From assembly GCA_907163375.1 (NCBI GenBank), contig CAJQUW010001652.1:53765-117764 (forward strand): a stretch of DNA of 64,000 nucleotides. Reading direction: 5' to 3'. The translations under genes were made by a program, and so were the position numbers. Source of the stretch: Prostheceraeus crozeri (lineage: Eukaryota; Platyhelminthes; Polycladida; Euryleptidae). Shown in pieces: positions 20,285 through 36,600 of the stretch. Position 1 is the first letter of the stretch; every line of letters begins with the position of its first letter. Below the pieces are notes generated by a model, which worked only from the letters and a program-made list of their open reading frames with translations, searched no databases and had not been told where the DNA came from.

Positions 20285-22867
20285 ATGGCACTCCTCCACA
20301 GCTATTCAAATCCACAAAATCAGTCCACATTTCCATACTCAAATCCAAAAAAGCCAAAATATTCTGCGCTACTGCACCGAATACACAAAAAAGCCAAACT
20401 TAAGCTCACAACACCAGTCTCCATCCACACTATCAGTTTCACTACCATAGCTATCGATGCCACTCCTCCACAGCTATTCAAACCCACAAAATCAGTCCAC
20501 ATTTCCATACTTAAATCCAAAAAAGCCAAAATATTCTGCGCTACTGCACCGATTACCCAAAAAAGCCAAACTTAAGCTCACAACACCAGTGTCCATCCAC
20601 ACTATCAGTTTCACTACCATAGCTATCGATGGCACTCCTCCACAGCTATTCAAATCCACAAAATCAGTCCACATTTCCATACTCAAATCCAAAAAAGCCA
20701 AAATATTCTGCGCTACTGCACCGATTACCCAAAAAAGCCAAACTTAAGCTCACAACACCAGTGTCCATCCACACTATCAGTTTCACTACCATAGCTATCG
20801 ATGCCACTCCTCCACAGCTATTCAAATCCACAAAATCAGTCCACATTTCCATACTCAAATCCAAAAAAGCCAAAATATTCTGCGCTACTGCACCGAATAC
20901 ACAAAAAAGCCAAACTTAAGCTCACAACACCAGTGTCCATCCACACTATCAGTTTCACTACCATAGCTATCGATGCCACTCCTCCACAGCTATTCAAATC
21001 CACAAAATCAGTTCACATTTCCATACTCAAATCCAAAAAAGCCAAAATATTCTGCGCTACTGCACCGATTACCCAAAAAAGCCAAACTTAAGCTCACAAC
21101 ACCAGTCTCCATCCACACTATCAGTTTCACTACCATAGCTATCGATGCGCACTCCTCCACAGCTATTGAAATCCACAAAATCAGTCCACATTTCCATACT
21201 CAAATCCAAAAAAGCCAAAATATTCTGCGCTACTGCACCGATTACCCAAAAAGGCCGAACTTAAGCTCACAACACCAGTCTCCATCCACACTATCAGTTT
21301 CACTAGCATAGCTATCGATGCCACTCCTCCACAGCTATTCAAATCCACAAAATCAGTCCACATTTCCATACTCAAATCCAAAAAAGCCAAAATATTCTGC
21401 GCTACTGCACCGATTACCCAAAAAAGCCGAACTTAAGCTCACAACACCAGTCTCCATCCACACTATCAGTTTCACTACCATAGCTATCGATGCCACTCCT
21501 CCACAGCTATTCAAATCCACAAAATCAATCCACATTTCCTTACTCAAATCCAAAAAAGCCAAAATATTCTGCGCTACTGCACCGATTACCCAAAAAAGCC
21601 GAACTTAAGCTCACAACACCAGTCTCCATCCACACTATCAGTTTCACTACCATAGCTATCGATGCCACTCCTCCACAGCTATTCAAATCCACAAAATCAG
21701 TCCACATTTCCATACTTAAATCCAAAAAAGCCAAAATATTCTGCGCTACTGCACCGATTACCCAAAAAAGCCAAACTTAAGCTCACAACACCAGTCTCCA
21801 TCCACACTATCAGTTTCACTACCATAGCTATCGATGCCACTCCTCCACAGCTATTCAAATCCACAAAATCAGTCCACATTTCCATACTCAAATCCAAAAA
21901 AGCCAAAATATTCTGCGCTACTGCACCGATTACCCAAAAAGGCCGAACTTAAGCTCACAACACCAGTCTCCATCCACACTATCAGTTTCACTAGCATAGC
22001 TATCGATGCCACTCCTCCACAGCTATTCAAATCCACAAAATCAGTCCACATTTCCATACTCAAATCCAAAAAAGCCAAAATATTCTGCGCTACTGCACCG
22101 ATTACCCAAAAAAGCCGAACTTAAGCTCACAACACCAGTCTCCATCCACACTATCAGTTTCACTACCATAGCTATCGATGCCACTCCTCCACAGCTATAC
22201 AAATCCACAAAATCAGTCCACATTTCCTTACTCAAATCCAAAAAAGCCAAAATATTCTGGGCTACTGCACCGATTACCCAAAAAAGCCGAACTTAAGCTC
22301 ACAACACCAGTCTCCATCCACACTATCAGTTTCACTACCATAGCTATCGATGCCACTCCTCCACAGCTATTCAAATCCACAAAATCAGTCCACATTTCCA
22401 TACTTAAATCCAAAAAAGCCAAAATATTCTGCGCTACTGCACCGATTACCCAAAAAAGCCAAACGTAAGCTCACAACACCAGTCTCCATCCACACTATCA
22501 GTTTCACTACCATAGCTATCGATGCCACTCCTCCACAGCTATTCAAATCCACAAAATCAGTCCACATTTCCATACTCAAATCCAAAAAAGCCAAAATATT
22601 CTGCGCTACTGCACAGAATACACAAAAAAGCCAAACTTAAGCTCACAACACCAGTGTCCATCCACACTATCAGTTTCACTACCATAGCTATCGATGCCAC
22701 TCCTCCACAGCTATTCAAATCCACAAAATCAGTCCACATTTCCATACTCAAATCCAAAAAAGCCAAAATATTCTGCGCTAAACTGCACCGAATACACAAA
22801 AAAGCCAAACTTAAGCTCACAACACCAGTCTCCATCCACACTATCAGTTTCACTACCATAGCTATCG

Positions 22868-25800
22868 ATGCCACTCCTCCACAGCTATTCAAATCCACAA
22901 AATCAGTCCACATTTCCATTCTCAAATCCAAAAAAGCCAAAATATTCTGGGCTACTGCACCGATTACCCAAAAAAGCCGAACTTAAGCTCACAACACCAG
23001 TCTCCATCCACACTATCAGTTTCACTACCATAGCTATCGATGCCACTCCTCCACAGCTATTCAAACCCACAAAATCAGTCCACATTTCCATACTTAAATC
23101 CAAAAAAGCCAAAATATTCTGCGCTACTGCACCGATTACCCAAAAAAGCCAAACTTAAGCTCACAACACCAGTGTCCATCCACACTATCAGTTTCACTAC
23201 CATAGCTATCGATGCCACTCCTCCACAGCTATTCAAATCCACAAAATCAGTCCACATTTCCATACTCAAATCCAAAAAAGCCAAAATATTCTGCGCTACT
23301 GCACCGATTACCCAAAAAAGCCAAACTTAAGCTCACAACACCAGTGTCCATCCACACTATCAGTTTCACTACCATAGCTATCGATGCCACTCCTCCACAG
23401 CTATTCAAATCCACAAAATCAGTCCACATTTCCATACTCAAATCCAAAAAAGCCAAAATATTCTGCGCTACTGCACCGAATACACAAAAAAGCCAAACTT
23501 AAGCTCACAACACCAGTCTCCATCCACACTATCAGTTTCACTACCATAGCTATCGATGCCACTCCTCCACAGCTATTCAAATCCACAAAATCAGTCCACA
23601 TTTCCATACTCAAATCCAAAAAAGCCAAAATATTCTGCGCTACTGCACCGAATACACAAAAAAGCCAAACTTAAGCTCACAACACCAGTCTCCATCCACA
23701 CTATCAGTTTCACTACCATAGCTATCGATGCCACTCCTCCACAGCTATTCAAATCCACAAAATCAGTCCACATTTCCATACTCAAATCCAAAAAAGCCAA
23801 AATATTCTGCGCTACTACACCGAATACACAAAAAAGCCAAACTTAAGCTCACAACACCAGTGTCCATCCACACTATCAGTTTCACTACCATAGCTATCGA
23901 TGCCACTCCTCCACAGCTATTCAAATCCACAAAATCAGTCCACATTTCCATTCTCAAATCCAAAAAAGCCAAAATATTCTGGGCTACTGCACCGATTACC
24001 CAAAAAAGCCGAACTTAAGCTCACAACACCAGTCTCCATCCACACTATCAGTTTCACTACCATAGCTATCGATGCCACTCCTCCACAGCTATTCAAACCC
24101 ACAAAATCAGTCCACATTTCCATACTTAAATCCAAAAAAGCCAAAATATTCTGCGCTACTGCACCGATTACCCAAAAAAGCCAAACTTAAGCTCACAACA
24201 CCAGTGTCCATCCACACTATCAGTTTCACTACCATAGCTATCGATGCCACTCCTCCACAGCTATTCAAATCCACAAAATCAGTCCACATTTCCATACTCA
24301 AATCCAAAAAGCCAAAATATTCTGCGCTACTGCACCGAATACACAAAAAAGCCAAACTTAAGCTCACAACACCAGTCTCCATCCACACTATCAGTTTCAC
24401 TACCATAGCTATCGATGCCACTCCTCCACAGCTATTCAAATCCACAAAATCAGTCCACATTTCCATACTCAAATCCAAAAAAGCCAAAATATTCTGCGCT
24501 ACTGCACCGAATACACAAAAAAGCCAAACTTAAGCTCACAACACCAGTCTCCATCCACACTATCAGTTTCACTACCATAGCTATCGATGCCACTCCTCCA
24601 CAGCTATTCAAATCCACAAAATCAGTCCACATTTCCATACTCAAATCCAAAAAAGCCAAAATATTCTGCGCTACTGCACCGAATACACAAAAAAGCCAAA
24701 CTTAAGCTCACAACACCAGTGTCCATCCACACTATCAGTTTCACTACCATAGCTATCGATGCCACTCCTCCACAGCTATTCAAACCCACAAAATCAGTCC
24801 ACATTTCCATACTTAAATCCAAAAAAGCCAAAATATTCTGCGCTACTGCACCGATTACCCAAAAAAGCCAAACTTAAGCTCACAACACCAGTGTCCATCC
24901 ACACTATCAGTTTCACTACCATAGCTATCGATGCCACTCCTCCACAGCTATTCAAATCCACAAAATCAGTCCACATTTCCATACTCAAATCCAAAAAAGC
25001 CAAAATATTCTGCGCTACTGCACCGATTTACCCAAAAAAGCCAAACTTAAGCTCACAACACCAGTGTCCATCCACACTATCAGTTTCACTACCATAGCTA
25101 TCGATGCCACTCCTCCACAGCTATTCAAATCCACAAAATCAGTCCACATTTCCATACTCAAATCCAAAAAAGCCAAAATATTCTGCGCTACTGCACCGAA
25201 TACACAAAAAAGCCAAACTTAAGCTCACAACACCAGTCTCCATCCACACTATCAGTTTCACTACCATAGCTATCGATGCCACTCCTCCACAGCTATTCAA
25301 ATCCACAAAATCAGTCCACATTTCCATACTCAAATCCAAAAAAGCCAAAATATTCTGCGCTACTGCACCGAATACACAAAAAAGCCAAACTTAAGCTCAC
25401 AACACCAGTCTCCATCCACACTATCAGTTTCACTACCATAGCTATCGATGCCACTCCTCCACAGCTATTCAAATCCACAAAATCAGTCCACATTTCCATA
25501 CTCAAATCCAAAAAAGCCAAAATATTCTGCGCTACTGCACCGAATACCCAAAAAGCCAAACTTAAGCTCACAACACCAGTGTCCATCCACACTATCAGTT
25601 TCACTACCATAGCTATCGATGCCACTCCTCCACAGCTATTCAAATCCACAAAATCAGTCCACATTTCCATTCTCAAATCCAAAAAAGCCAAAATATTCTG
25701 GGCTACTGCACCGATTACCCAAAAAAGCCGAACTTAAGCTCACAACACCAGTCTCCATCCACACTATCAGTTTCACTACCATAGCTATCGATGCCACTCC

Positions 25801-27113
25801 TCCACAGCTATTCAAACCCACAAAATCAGTCCACATTTCCATACTTAAATCCAAAAAAGCCAAAATATTCTGCGCTACTGCACCGATTACCCAAAAAAGC
25901 CAAACTTAAGCTCACAACACCAGTGTCCATCCACACTATCAGTTTCACTACCATAGCTATCGATGCCACTCCTCCACAGCTATTCAAATCCACAAAATCA
26001 GTCCACATTTCCATACTCAAATCCAAAAAAGCCAAAATATTCTGCGCTACTGCACCGATTACCCAAAAAAGCCAAACTTAAGCTCACAACACCAGTGTCC
26101 ATCCACACTATCAGTTTCACTACCATAGCTATCGATGCCACTCCTCCACAGCTATTCAAATCCACAAAATCAGTCCACATTTCCATACTCAAATCCAAAA
26201 AAGCCAAAATATTCTGCGCTACTGCACCGAATACACAAAAAAGCCAAACTTAAGCTCACAACACCAGTCTCCATCCACACTATCAGTTTCACTACCATAG
26301 CTATCGATGCCACTCCTCCACAGCTATTCAAATCCACAAAATCAGTCCACATTTCCATACTCAAATCCAAAAAAGCCAAAATATTCTGCGCTACTGCACC
26401 GAATACACAAAAAAGCCAAACTTAAGCTCACAACACCAGTCTCCATCCACACTATCAGTTTCACTACCATAGCTATCGATGCCACTCCTCCACAGCTATT
26501 CAAATCCACAAAATCAGTCCACATTTCCATACTCAAATCCAAAAAAGCCAAAATATTCTGCGCTACTGCACCGAATACACAAAAAAGCCAAACTTAAGCT
26601 CACAACACCAGTGTCCATCCACACTATCAGTTTCACTACCATAGCTATCGATGCCACTCCTCCACAGCTATTCAAATCCACAAAATCAGTCCACATTTCC
26701 ATACTCAAATCCAAAAAAGCCAAAATATTCTGCGCTACTGCACCGAATACACAAAAAAGCCAAACTTAAGCTCACAACACCAGTCTCCATCCACACTATC
26801 AGTTTCACTACCATAGCTATCGATGCCACTCCTCCACAGCTATTCAAATCCACAAAATCAGTCCACATTTCCATTCTCAAATCCAAAAAAGCCAAAATAT
26901 TCTGGGCTACTGCACCGATTACCCAAAAAAGCCGAACTTAAGCTCACAACACCAGTCTCCATCCACACTATCAGTTTCACTACCATAGCTATCGATGCCA
27001 CTCCTCCACAGCTATTCAAACCCACAAAATCAGTCCACATTTCCATACTTAAATCCAAAAAAGCCAAAATATTCTGCGCTACTGCACCGATTACCCAAAA
27101 AAGCCAAACTTAA
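22868..27113 (+). repeat. Higher-order repeat block of 6-, 10- and 7-monomer spacing
   Basis: A distinctive monomer carrying CCATTCTCAAATCC, CTGGGCTACTG and GCCGAAC starts at 22868, 23900, 25619 and 26823. The distances are 1,032, 1,719 and 1,204 bp, that is about 6, 10 and 7 monomers. Each is followed by a unit with TTCAAACCCAC and ACTTAAATCC. In the 6- and 7-unit spans there is then one GATTACCC unit and a run of three or four GAATACAC units. The differing number of GAATACAC units explains the 6- versus 7-unit spacing, which suggests unequal exchange between copies. Confidence 0.7.
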
Positions 27114-27511
27114 GCTCACAACACCAGTGTCCATCCACACTATCAGTTTCACTACCATAGCTATCGATGCCACTCCTCCACAGCTATTCAAATCCACAAA
27201 ATCAGTCCACATTTCCATACTCAAATCCAAAAAAAGCCACAGAATTCTGCGCTACTGCACCGATTACCCAAAAAAGCCAAACTTAAGCTCACAACACCAG
27301 TGTCCATCCACACTATCAGTTTCACTACCATAGCTATCGATGCCACTCCTCCACAGCTATTCAAATCCACAAAATCAGTCCACATTTCCATACTCAAATC
27401 CAAAAAAGCCAAAATATTCTGCGCTACTGCACCGAATACACAAAAAAGCCAAACTTAAGCTCACAACACCAGTCTCCATCCACACTATCAGTTTCACTAC
27501 CATAGCTATCG

Positions 27512-30430
27512 ATGCCACTCCTCCACAGCTATTCAAATCCACAAAATCAGTCCACATTTCCATACTCAAATCCAAAAAAGCCAAAATATTCTGCGCTACT
27601 GCACCGATTACCCAAAAAAGCCGAACTTAAGCTCACAACACCAGTCTCCATCCACACTATCAGTTTCAATACCATAGCTATCGATGCCACTCCTCCACAG
27701 CTATTGAAATCCACAAAATCAGTCCACATTTCCATACTCAAATCCAAAAAAGCCAAAATATTCTGCGCTACTGCACCGATTACCCAAAAAAGCCAAACTT
27801 AAGCTCACAACACCAGTCTCCATCGACACTATCAGTTTCACTACCATAGCTATCGATGCCACTCCTCCACAGCTATTCAAATCCACAAAATCAGTCCACA
27901 TTTCCATACTCAAATCCAAAAAAGCCAACATATTCTGCGCTACTGCACCGATTAACCAAAAAAGCCAAACTTAAGCTCACAACACCAGTCTCCATCCACA
28001 CTATCAGTTTCACTACCATAGCTATCGATGCCACTCCTCCACAGCTCTTCAAATCCACAAAATCAGTCCACATTTCCATACTCAAATCCAAAAAAGCCAA
28101 AATATTCTGCGCTACTGCACCGATTACCCAAAAAAGCCAAACTTAAGCTCACAACACCAGTGTCCATCCACACTATCAGTTTCACTACCATAGCTATCGA
28201 TGCCACTCCTCCACAGCTATTCAAATCCACAAAATCAGTTCACATTTCCATACTCAAATCCAAAAAAGCCAAAATATTCTGGGCTACTGCACCGATTACC
28301 CAAAAAGGCCGAACTTAAGCTCACAACACCAGTCTCCATCCACACTATCAGTTTCACTACCATAGCTATCGATGCCACTCCTCCACAGCTATTCAAATCC
28401 ACAAAATCAGTCCACATTTCCATACTCAAATCCAAAAAAGCCAACATATTCTGCGCTACTTCACCGATTAACCAAAAAAGCCAAACTTAAGCTCACAACA
28501 CCAGTCTCCATACACACTATCAGTTTCACTACCATAGCTATCGATGCCACTCCTCCACAGCTATTCAAATCCACAAAATCAGTCCACATTTCCATACTCA
28601 AATCCAAAAAAGCCAAAATATTCTGCGCTACTGCACCGATTACCCAAAAAAGCCGAACTTAAGCTCACAACACCAGTCTCCATCCACACTATCAGTTTCA
28701 CTACCATAGCTATCGATGCCACTCCTCCACAGCTATTCAAATCCACAAAATCAGTCCACATTTCCATACTCAAATCCAAAAAAGCCAAAATATTCTGCGC
28801 TACTGCACCGAATACACAAAAAAGCCAAACTTAAGCTCACAACACCAGTCTCCATCCACACTATCATTTTCACTACCATAGCTATCGATGCCACTCCTCC
28901 ACAGCTATTCAAATCCACAAAATCAGTCCACATTTCCATACTCAAATCCAAAAAAGCCAAAATATTCTGCGCTACTGCACCGATTACCCAAAAAAGCCAA
29001 ACTTAAGCTCACAACACCAGTCTCCATCCACACTATCAGTTTCACTACCATAGCTATCGATGCCACTCCTCCACAGCTATTCAAATCCACAAAATTAGTC
29101 CACATTTCCATACTCAAATCCAAAAAAGCCAAAATATTCTGCGCTACTGCACCGATTACACAAAAAAGCCAAACTTAAGCTCACAACACCAGTCTCCATC
29201 CACACTATCAGTTTCACTACCATAGCTATCGATGCCACTCCTCCACAGCTATTCAAATCCACAAAATCAGTCCACATTTCCATACTCAAATCCAAAAAAG
29301 CCAAAATATTCTGCGCTACTGCACCGATTACCCAAAAAAGCCGAACTTAAGCTCACAACACCAGTCTCCATCCACACTATCAGTTTCAATACCATAGCTA
29401 TCGATGCCACTCCTCCACAGCTATTGAAATCCACAAAATCAGTCCACATTTCCATACTCAAATCCAAAAAAGCCAAAATATTCTGCGCTACTGCACCGAT
29501 TACCCAAAAAGACCGAACTTAAGCTCACAACACCAGTCTCCATCGACACTATCAGTTTCACTACCATAGCTATCGATGCCACTCCTCCACAGCTATTCAA
29601 ATCCACAAAATCAGTCCACATTTCCATACTCAAATCCAAAAAAGCCAACATATTCTGCGCTACTGCACCGATTAACCAAAAAAGCCAAACTTAAGCTCAC
29701 AACACCAGTCTCCATCCACACTATCAGTTTCACTAGCATAGCTATCGATGCCACTCCTCCACAGCTCTTCAAATCCACAAAATCAGTCCACATTTCCATA
29801 CTCAAATCCAAAAAAGCCAAAATATTCTGCGCTACTGCACCGAATACACAAAAAAGCCAAACTTAAGCTCACAACACCAGTGTCCATCCACACTATCAGT
29901 TTCACTACCATAGCTATCGATGGCACTCCTCCACAGCTATTCAAATCCACAAAATCAGTCCACATTTCCATACTCAAATCCAAAAAGCCAAAATATTCTG
30001 CGCTACTGCACCGATTAACCAAAAAAGCCAAACTTAAGCTCACAACACCAGTCTCCATCCACACTATCAGTTTCACTACCATAGCTATCGATGCCACTCC
30101 TCCACAGCTATTCAAATCCACAAAATCAGTCCACATTTCCATACTCAAATCCAAAAAAGCCAAAATATTCTGCGCTACTGCACCGATTACCCAAAAAAGC
30201 CAAACTAAAGCTCACAACACCAGTCTCCATTCACACTATCAGTTTCACTACCATAGCTATCGATGCCACTCCTCCACAGCTATTGAAATCCACAAAATCA
30301 GTCACATTTCCATACTCAAATCCAAAAAAGCCAAAATATTCTGCGCTACTGCACCGATTACCCAAAAAACCAAACTTAAGCTCACAACACCAGTCTCCAT
30401 CCACACTATCAGTTTCACTACCATAGCTAT
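27512..30430 (+). repeat. Ten-monomer higher-order repeat (1,720 bp)
   Basis: Three consecutive marker variants recur at exactly 1,720 bp: a unit with TTTCAATACC and CTATTGAAATCC (27512 and 29232), one with AGCCAACATATTC (27856 and 29576), and one with CAGCTCTTCAAATCC (28028 and 29748). The second copy diverges in order after about 30 kb. Confidence 0.65.
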
Positions 30431-33400
30431 CGATGCCACTCCTCCACAGCTATTCAAATCCACAAAATCAGTCCACATTTCCATACTCAAATCCAAAAAA
30501 GCCAAAATATTCTGCGCTACTGCACCGATTACCCAAAAAAGCCAAACTTAAGCTCACAACACCAGTCTCCATCCACACTATCAGTTTCACTACCATAGCT
30601 ATCGATGCCACTCCTCCACAGCTATTCAAATCCACAAAATTAGTCCACATTTCCATACTCAAATCCAAAAAAGCCAAAATATTCTGCGCTACTGCACCGA
30701 TTACACAAAAAAGCCAAACTTAAGCTCACAACACCAGTCTCCATCCACACTATCAGTTTCACTACCATAGCTATCGATGGCACTCCTCCACAGCTATTCA
30801 AATCCACAAAATCAGTCCACATTTCCATACTCAAATCCAAAAAAGCCAAAATATTCTGCGCTACTGCACCGATTACCAAAAAAGCCAAACTTAAGCTCAC
30901 AACACCAGTGTCCATCCACACTATCAGTTTCACTACCATAGCTATCGATGCCACTCCTCCACAGCTATTCAAATCCACAAAATCAGTCCACATTTCCATA
31001 CTCAAATCCAAAAAGCCAAAATATTCTGCGCTACTGCACCGAATACACAAAAAAGCCAAACTTAAGCTCACAACACCAGTCTCCATCCACACTATCAGTT
31101 TCACTACCATAGCTGTCGATGTCACTCCTCCACAGCTATTCAAATCCACAAAATCAGTCCACATTTCCATACTCAAATCCAAAAAAGCCAAAATATTCTG
31201 GGCTACTGCACCGATTACCCAAAAAAGCCGAACTTAAGCTCACAACACCAGTCTCCATCCACACTATCAGTTTCACTACCATAGCTATCGATGCCACTCC
31301 TCCACAGCTATTCAAATCCACAAAATCAGTCCACATTTCCATACTTAAATCCAAAAAAGCCAAAATATTCTGCGCTACTGCACCGATTACCCAAAAAAGC
31401 CAAACTTAAGCTCACAACACCAGTCTCCACCCACACTATCAGTTTCACTACCATAGCTATCGATGCCACTCCTCCACAGCTATTCAAATCCACAAAATCA
31501 GTCCACATTTCCATACTCAAATCCAAAAAAGCCAAAATATTCTGCGCTACTGCACCGATTACCCAAAAAAGCCAAACTTAAGCTCACAACACCAGTCTCC
31601 ATCCACACTATCAGTTTCACTACCATAGCTATCGATGGCACTCCTCCACAGCTATTCAAATCCACAAAATCAGTCCACATTTCCATACTCAAATCCAAAA
31701 AAGCCAAAATATTCTGCGCTACTGCACCGATTAACCAAAAAAGCCAAACTTAAGCTCACGACACCAGTCTCCATCCACACTATCAGTTTCACTAGCATAG
31801 CTATCGATGCCACTCCTCCACAGCTCTTCAAATCCACAAAATCAGTCCACATTTCCATACTCAAATCCAAAAAAGCCAAAATATTCTGCGCTACTGCACC
31901 GATTACCCAAAAAAGCCGAACTTAAGCTCACAACACCAGTCTCCATCCACACTATCAGTTTCACTACCATAGCTGTCGATGTCACTCCTCCACAGCTATT
32001 CAAATCCACAAAATCAGTCCACATTTCCATACTCAAATCCAAAAAGCCAAAATATTCTGCGCTACTGCACCGAATACACAAAAAAGCCAAACTTAAGCTC
32101 ACAACACCAGTCTCCATCCACACTATCAGTTTCACTACCATAGCTGTCGATGTCACTCCTCCACAGCTATTCAAATCCACAAAATCAGTCCACATTTCCA
32201 TACTCAAATCCAAAAATCCAAAATATTCTGGGCTACTGCACCGATTACCCAAAAAAGCCGAACTTAAGCTCACAACACCAGTCTCCATCCACACTATCAG
32301 TTTCACTACCATAGCTATCGATGCCACTCCTCCACAGCTATTCAAATCCACAAAATCAGTCCACATTTCCATACTTAAATCCAAAAAAAGCCAAAATATT
32401 CTGCGCTACTGCACCGATTACCCAAAAAAGCCAAACTTAAGCTCACAACACCAGTCTCCACCCACACTATCAGTTTCACTACCATAGCTATCGATGCCAC
32501 TCCTCCACAGCTATTCAAATCCACAAAATCAGTCCACATTTCCATACTCAAATCCAAAAAAGCCAAAATATTCTGCGCTACTGCACCGATTACCCAAAAA
32601 GGCCAAACTTAAGCTCACAACACCAGTCTCCATCCACACTATCAGTTTCACTACCATAGCTATCGATGGCACTCCTCCACAGCTATTCAAATCCACAAAA
32701 TCAGTCCACATTTCCATACTCAAATCCAAAAAGCCAAAATATTCTGCGCTACTGCACCGATTAACCAAAAAAGCCAAACTTAAGCTCACGACACCAGTCT
32801 CCATCCACACTATCAGTTTCACTAGCATAGCTATCGATGCCACTCCTCCACAGCTCTTCAAATCCACAAAATCAGTCCACATTTCCATACTCAAATCCAA
32901 AAAAGCCAAAATATTCTGCGCTACTGCACCGATTACCCAAAAAAGCCGAACTTAAGCTCACAACACCAGTCTCCATCCACACTATCAGTTTCACTACCAT
33001 AGCTATCGATTCCACTCCTCCACAGCTATTCAAATCCACAAAATCAGTCCACATTTCCATACTCAAATCCAAAAAGCCAAAATATTCTGCGCTACTCCAC
33101 CGATTACACAAAAAAGCAAAACTTAAGCTCACAACACCAGTCTCCATCCACACTATCAGTTTCACTACCATAGCTATCGATGCCACTCCTCCACAGCTAT
33201 TCAAATCCACAAAATCAGTCCACATTTCCATACTCAAATCCAAAAAAGCCAAAATATTCTGCGCTACTGCACCGATTACCCAAAAAAGCCAAACTTAAGC
33301 TCACAACACCAGTCTCCATCCACACTATCAGTTTCAGTACCATAGCTATCGATGCCACTCCTCCACAGCTATTCAAATCCACAAAATCAGTCCACATTTC

Positions 33401-33693
33401 CATACTCAAATCCAAAAAAGCCAAAATATTCTGCGCTACTGCACCGATTACCCAAAAAAGCCAAACTTAAGCTCACAACACCAGTCTCCATCCACACTAT
33501 CAGTTTCACTACCATAGCTATCGATGGCACTCATCCACAGCTATTCAAATCCACAAAATCAGTCCACATTTCCATACTCAAATCCAAAAAAGCCAAAATA
33601 TTCTGCGCTACTGCACCGATTACCCAAAAAAGCCAACTTAAGCTCACAACACCAGTCTCCATCCACACTATCAGTTTCACTACCATAGCTATC

Positions 33694-36600
33694 GATTCCA
33701 CTCCTCCACAGCTATTCAAATCCACAAAATCAGTCCACATTTCCATACTCAAATCCAAAAAGCCAAAATATTCTGCGCTACTGCACCGATTACCCAAAAA
33801 AGCCAAACTTAAGCTCACAACACCAGTCTCCACCCACACTATCAGTTTCACTACCATAGCTATCGATGCCACTCCTCCACAGCTATTCAAATCCACAAAA
33901 TCAGTCCACATTTCCATACTCAAATCCAAAAAAGCCAAAATATTCTGCGCTACTGCACCGATTACCCAAAAAGGCCAAACTTAAGCTCACAACACCAGTC
34001 TCCATCCACACTATCAGTTTCACTACCATAGCTATCGATGGCACTCCTCCACAGCTATTCAAATCCACAAAATCAGTCCACATTTCCATACTCAAATCCA
34101 AAAAAGCCAAAATATTCTGCGCTACTGCACCGATTACCCAAAAAGGCCAAACTTAAGCTCACGACACCAGTCTCCATCCACACTATCAGTTTCACTAGCA
34201 TAGCTATCGATGCCACTCCTCCACAGCTATTCAAATCCACAAAATCAGTCCACATTTCCATACTCAAATCCAAAAAAGCCAAAATATTCTGCGCTACTGC
34301 ACCGATTACCCAAAAAAGCCGAACTTAAGCTCACAACACCAGTCTCCATCCACACTATCAGTTTCACTACCATAGCTATCGATTCCACTCCTCCACAGCT
34401 ATTCAAATCCACAAAATCAGTCCACATTTCCATACTCAAATCCAAAAAGCCAAAATATTCTGCGCTACTCCACCGATTACACAAAAAAGCAAAACTTAAG
34501 CTCACAACACCAGTCTCCATCCACACTATCAGTTTCACTACCATAGCTATCGATGGCACTCCTCCACAGCTATTCAAATCCACAAAATCAGTCCACATTT
34601 CCATACTCAAATCCAAAAAAGCCAAAATATTCTGCGCTACTGCACCGATTACCCAAAAAAGCCAAACTTAAGCTCACAACACCAGTCTCCATCCACACTA
34701 TCAGTTTCACTACCATAGCTATCGATTCCACTCCTCCACAGCTATTCAAATCCACAAAATCAGTCCACATTTCCATACTCAAATCCAAAAAAGCCAAAAT
34801 ATTCTGCGCTACTGCACCGATTACCCAAAAAAGCCAAACTTAAGCTCACAACACCAGTGTCCATCCACACTATCAGTTTCACTACCATAGCTATCGATGG
34901 CACTCCTCCACAGCTATTCAAATCCACAAAATCAGTCCACATTTCCATACTCAAATCCAAAAAGCCAAAATATTCTGCGCTACTGCACCGAATACACAAA
35001 AAGGCCAAACTTAAGCTCACAACACCAGTCTCCATCCACACTATCAGTTTCACTACCATAGCTATCGATGCCACTCCTCCACAGCTATTCAAATCCACAA
35101 AATCAGTCCACATTTCCATACTCAAATCCAAAAAAGCCAAAATATTCTGGGCTACTGCACCGATTACCCAAAAAGGCCAAACTTAAGCTCACAACACCAG
35201 TCTCCATCCACACTATCAGTTTCAATACCATAGCTATCGATGCCACTCCTCCACAGCTATTCAAATCCACAAAATCAGTCCACATTTCCATACTCAAATC
35301 CAAAAAGCCAAAATATTCTGCGCTACTGCACCGAATACACAAAAAGGCCAAACTTAAGCTCACAACACCAGTCTCCATCCACACTATCAGTTTCACTACC
35401 ATAGCTATCGATGGCACTCATCCACAGCTATTCAAATCCACAAAATCAGTCCACATTTCCATACTCAAATCCAAAAAAGCCAAAATATTCTGCGCTACTG
35501 CACCGATTACCCAAAAAAGCCAAACTTAAGCTCACAACACCAGTCTCCATCCACACTATCAGTTTCACTACCATAGCTATCGATTCCACTCCTCCACAGC
35601 TATTCAAATCCACAAAATCAGTCCACATTTCCATACTTAAATCCAAAAAAGCCAAAATATTCTGCGCTACTGCACCGATTACCCAAAAAAGCCAAACTTA
35701 AGCTCACAACACCAGTCTCCACCCACACTATCAGTTTCACTACCATAGCTATCGATGCCACTCCTCCACAGCTATTCAAATCCACAAAATCAGTCCACAT
35801 TTCCATACTCAAATCCAAAAAAGCCAAAATATTCTGCGCTACTGCACCGATTACCCAAAAAGGCCAAACTTAAGCTCACAACACCAGTCTCCATCCACAC
35901 TATCAGTTTCACTACCATAGCTATCGATGGCACTCCTCCACAGCTATTCAAATCCACAAAATCAGTCCACATTTCCATACTCAAATCCAAAAAAGCCAAA
36001 ATATTCTGCGCTACTGCACCGATTAACCAAAAAAGCCAAACTTAAGCTCACGACACCAGTCTCCATCCACACTATCAGTTTCACTAGCATAGCTATCGAT
36101 GCCACTCCTCCACAGCTCTTCAAATCCACAAAATCAGTCCACATTTCCATACTCAAATCCAAAAAAGCCAAAATATTCTGCGCTACTGCACCGATTACCC
36201 AAAAAAGCCGAACTTAAGCTCACAACACCAGTCTCCATCCACACTATCAGTTTCACTACCATAGCTATCGATTCCACTCCTCCACAGCTATTCAAATCCA
36301 CAAAATCAGTCCACATTTCCATACTCAAATCCAAAAAAGCCAAAATATTCTGCGCTACTCCACCGATTACCCAAAAAAGCCAAACTTAAGCTCACAACAC
36401 CAGTCTCCATCCACACTATCAGTTTCACTACCATAGCTATCGATGCCACTCCTCCACAGCTATTCAAATCCACAAAATCAGTCCACATTTCCATACTCAA
36501 ATCCAAAAAAGCCAAAATATTCTGCGCTACTGCACCGATTACCCAAAAAAGCCAAACTTAAGCTCACAACACCAGTCTCCATCCACACTATCAGTTTCAC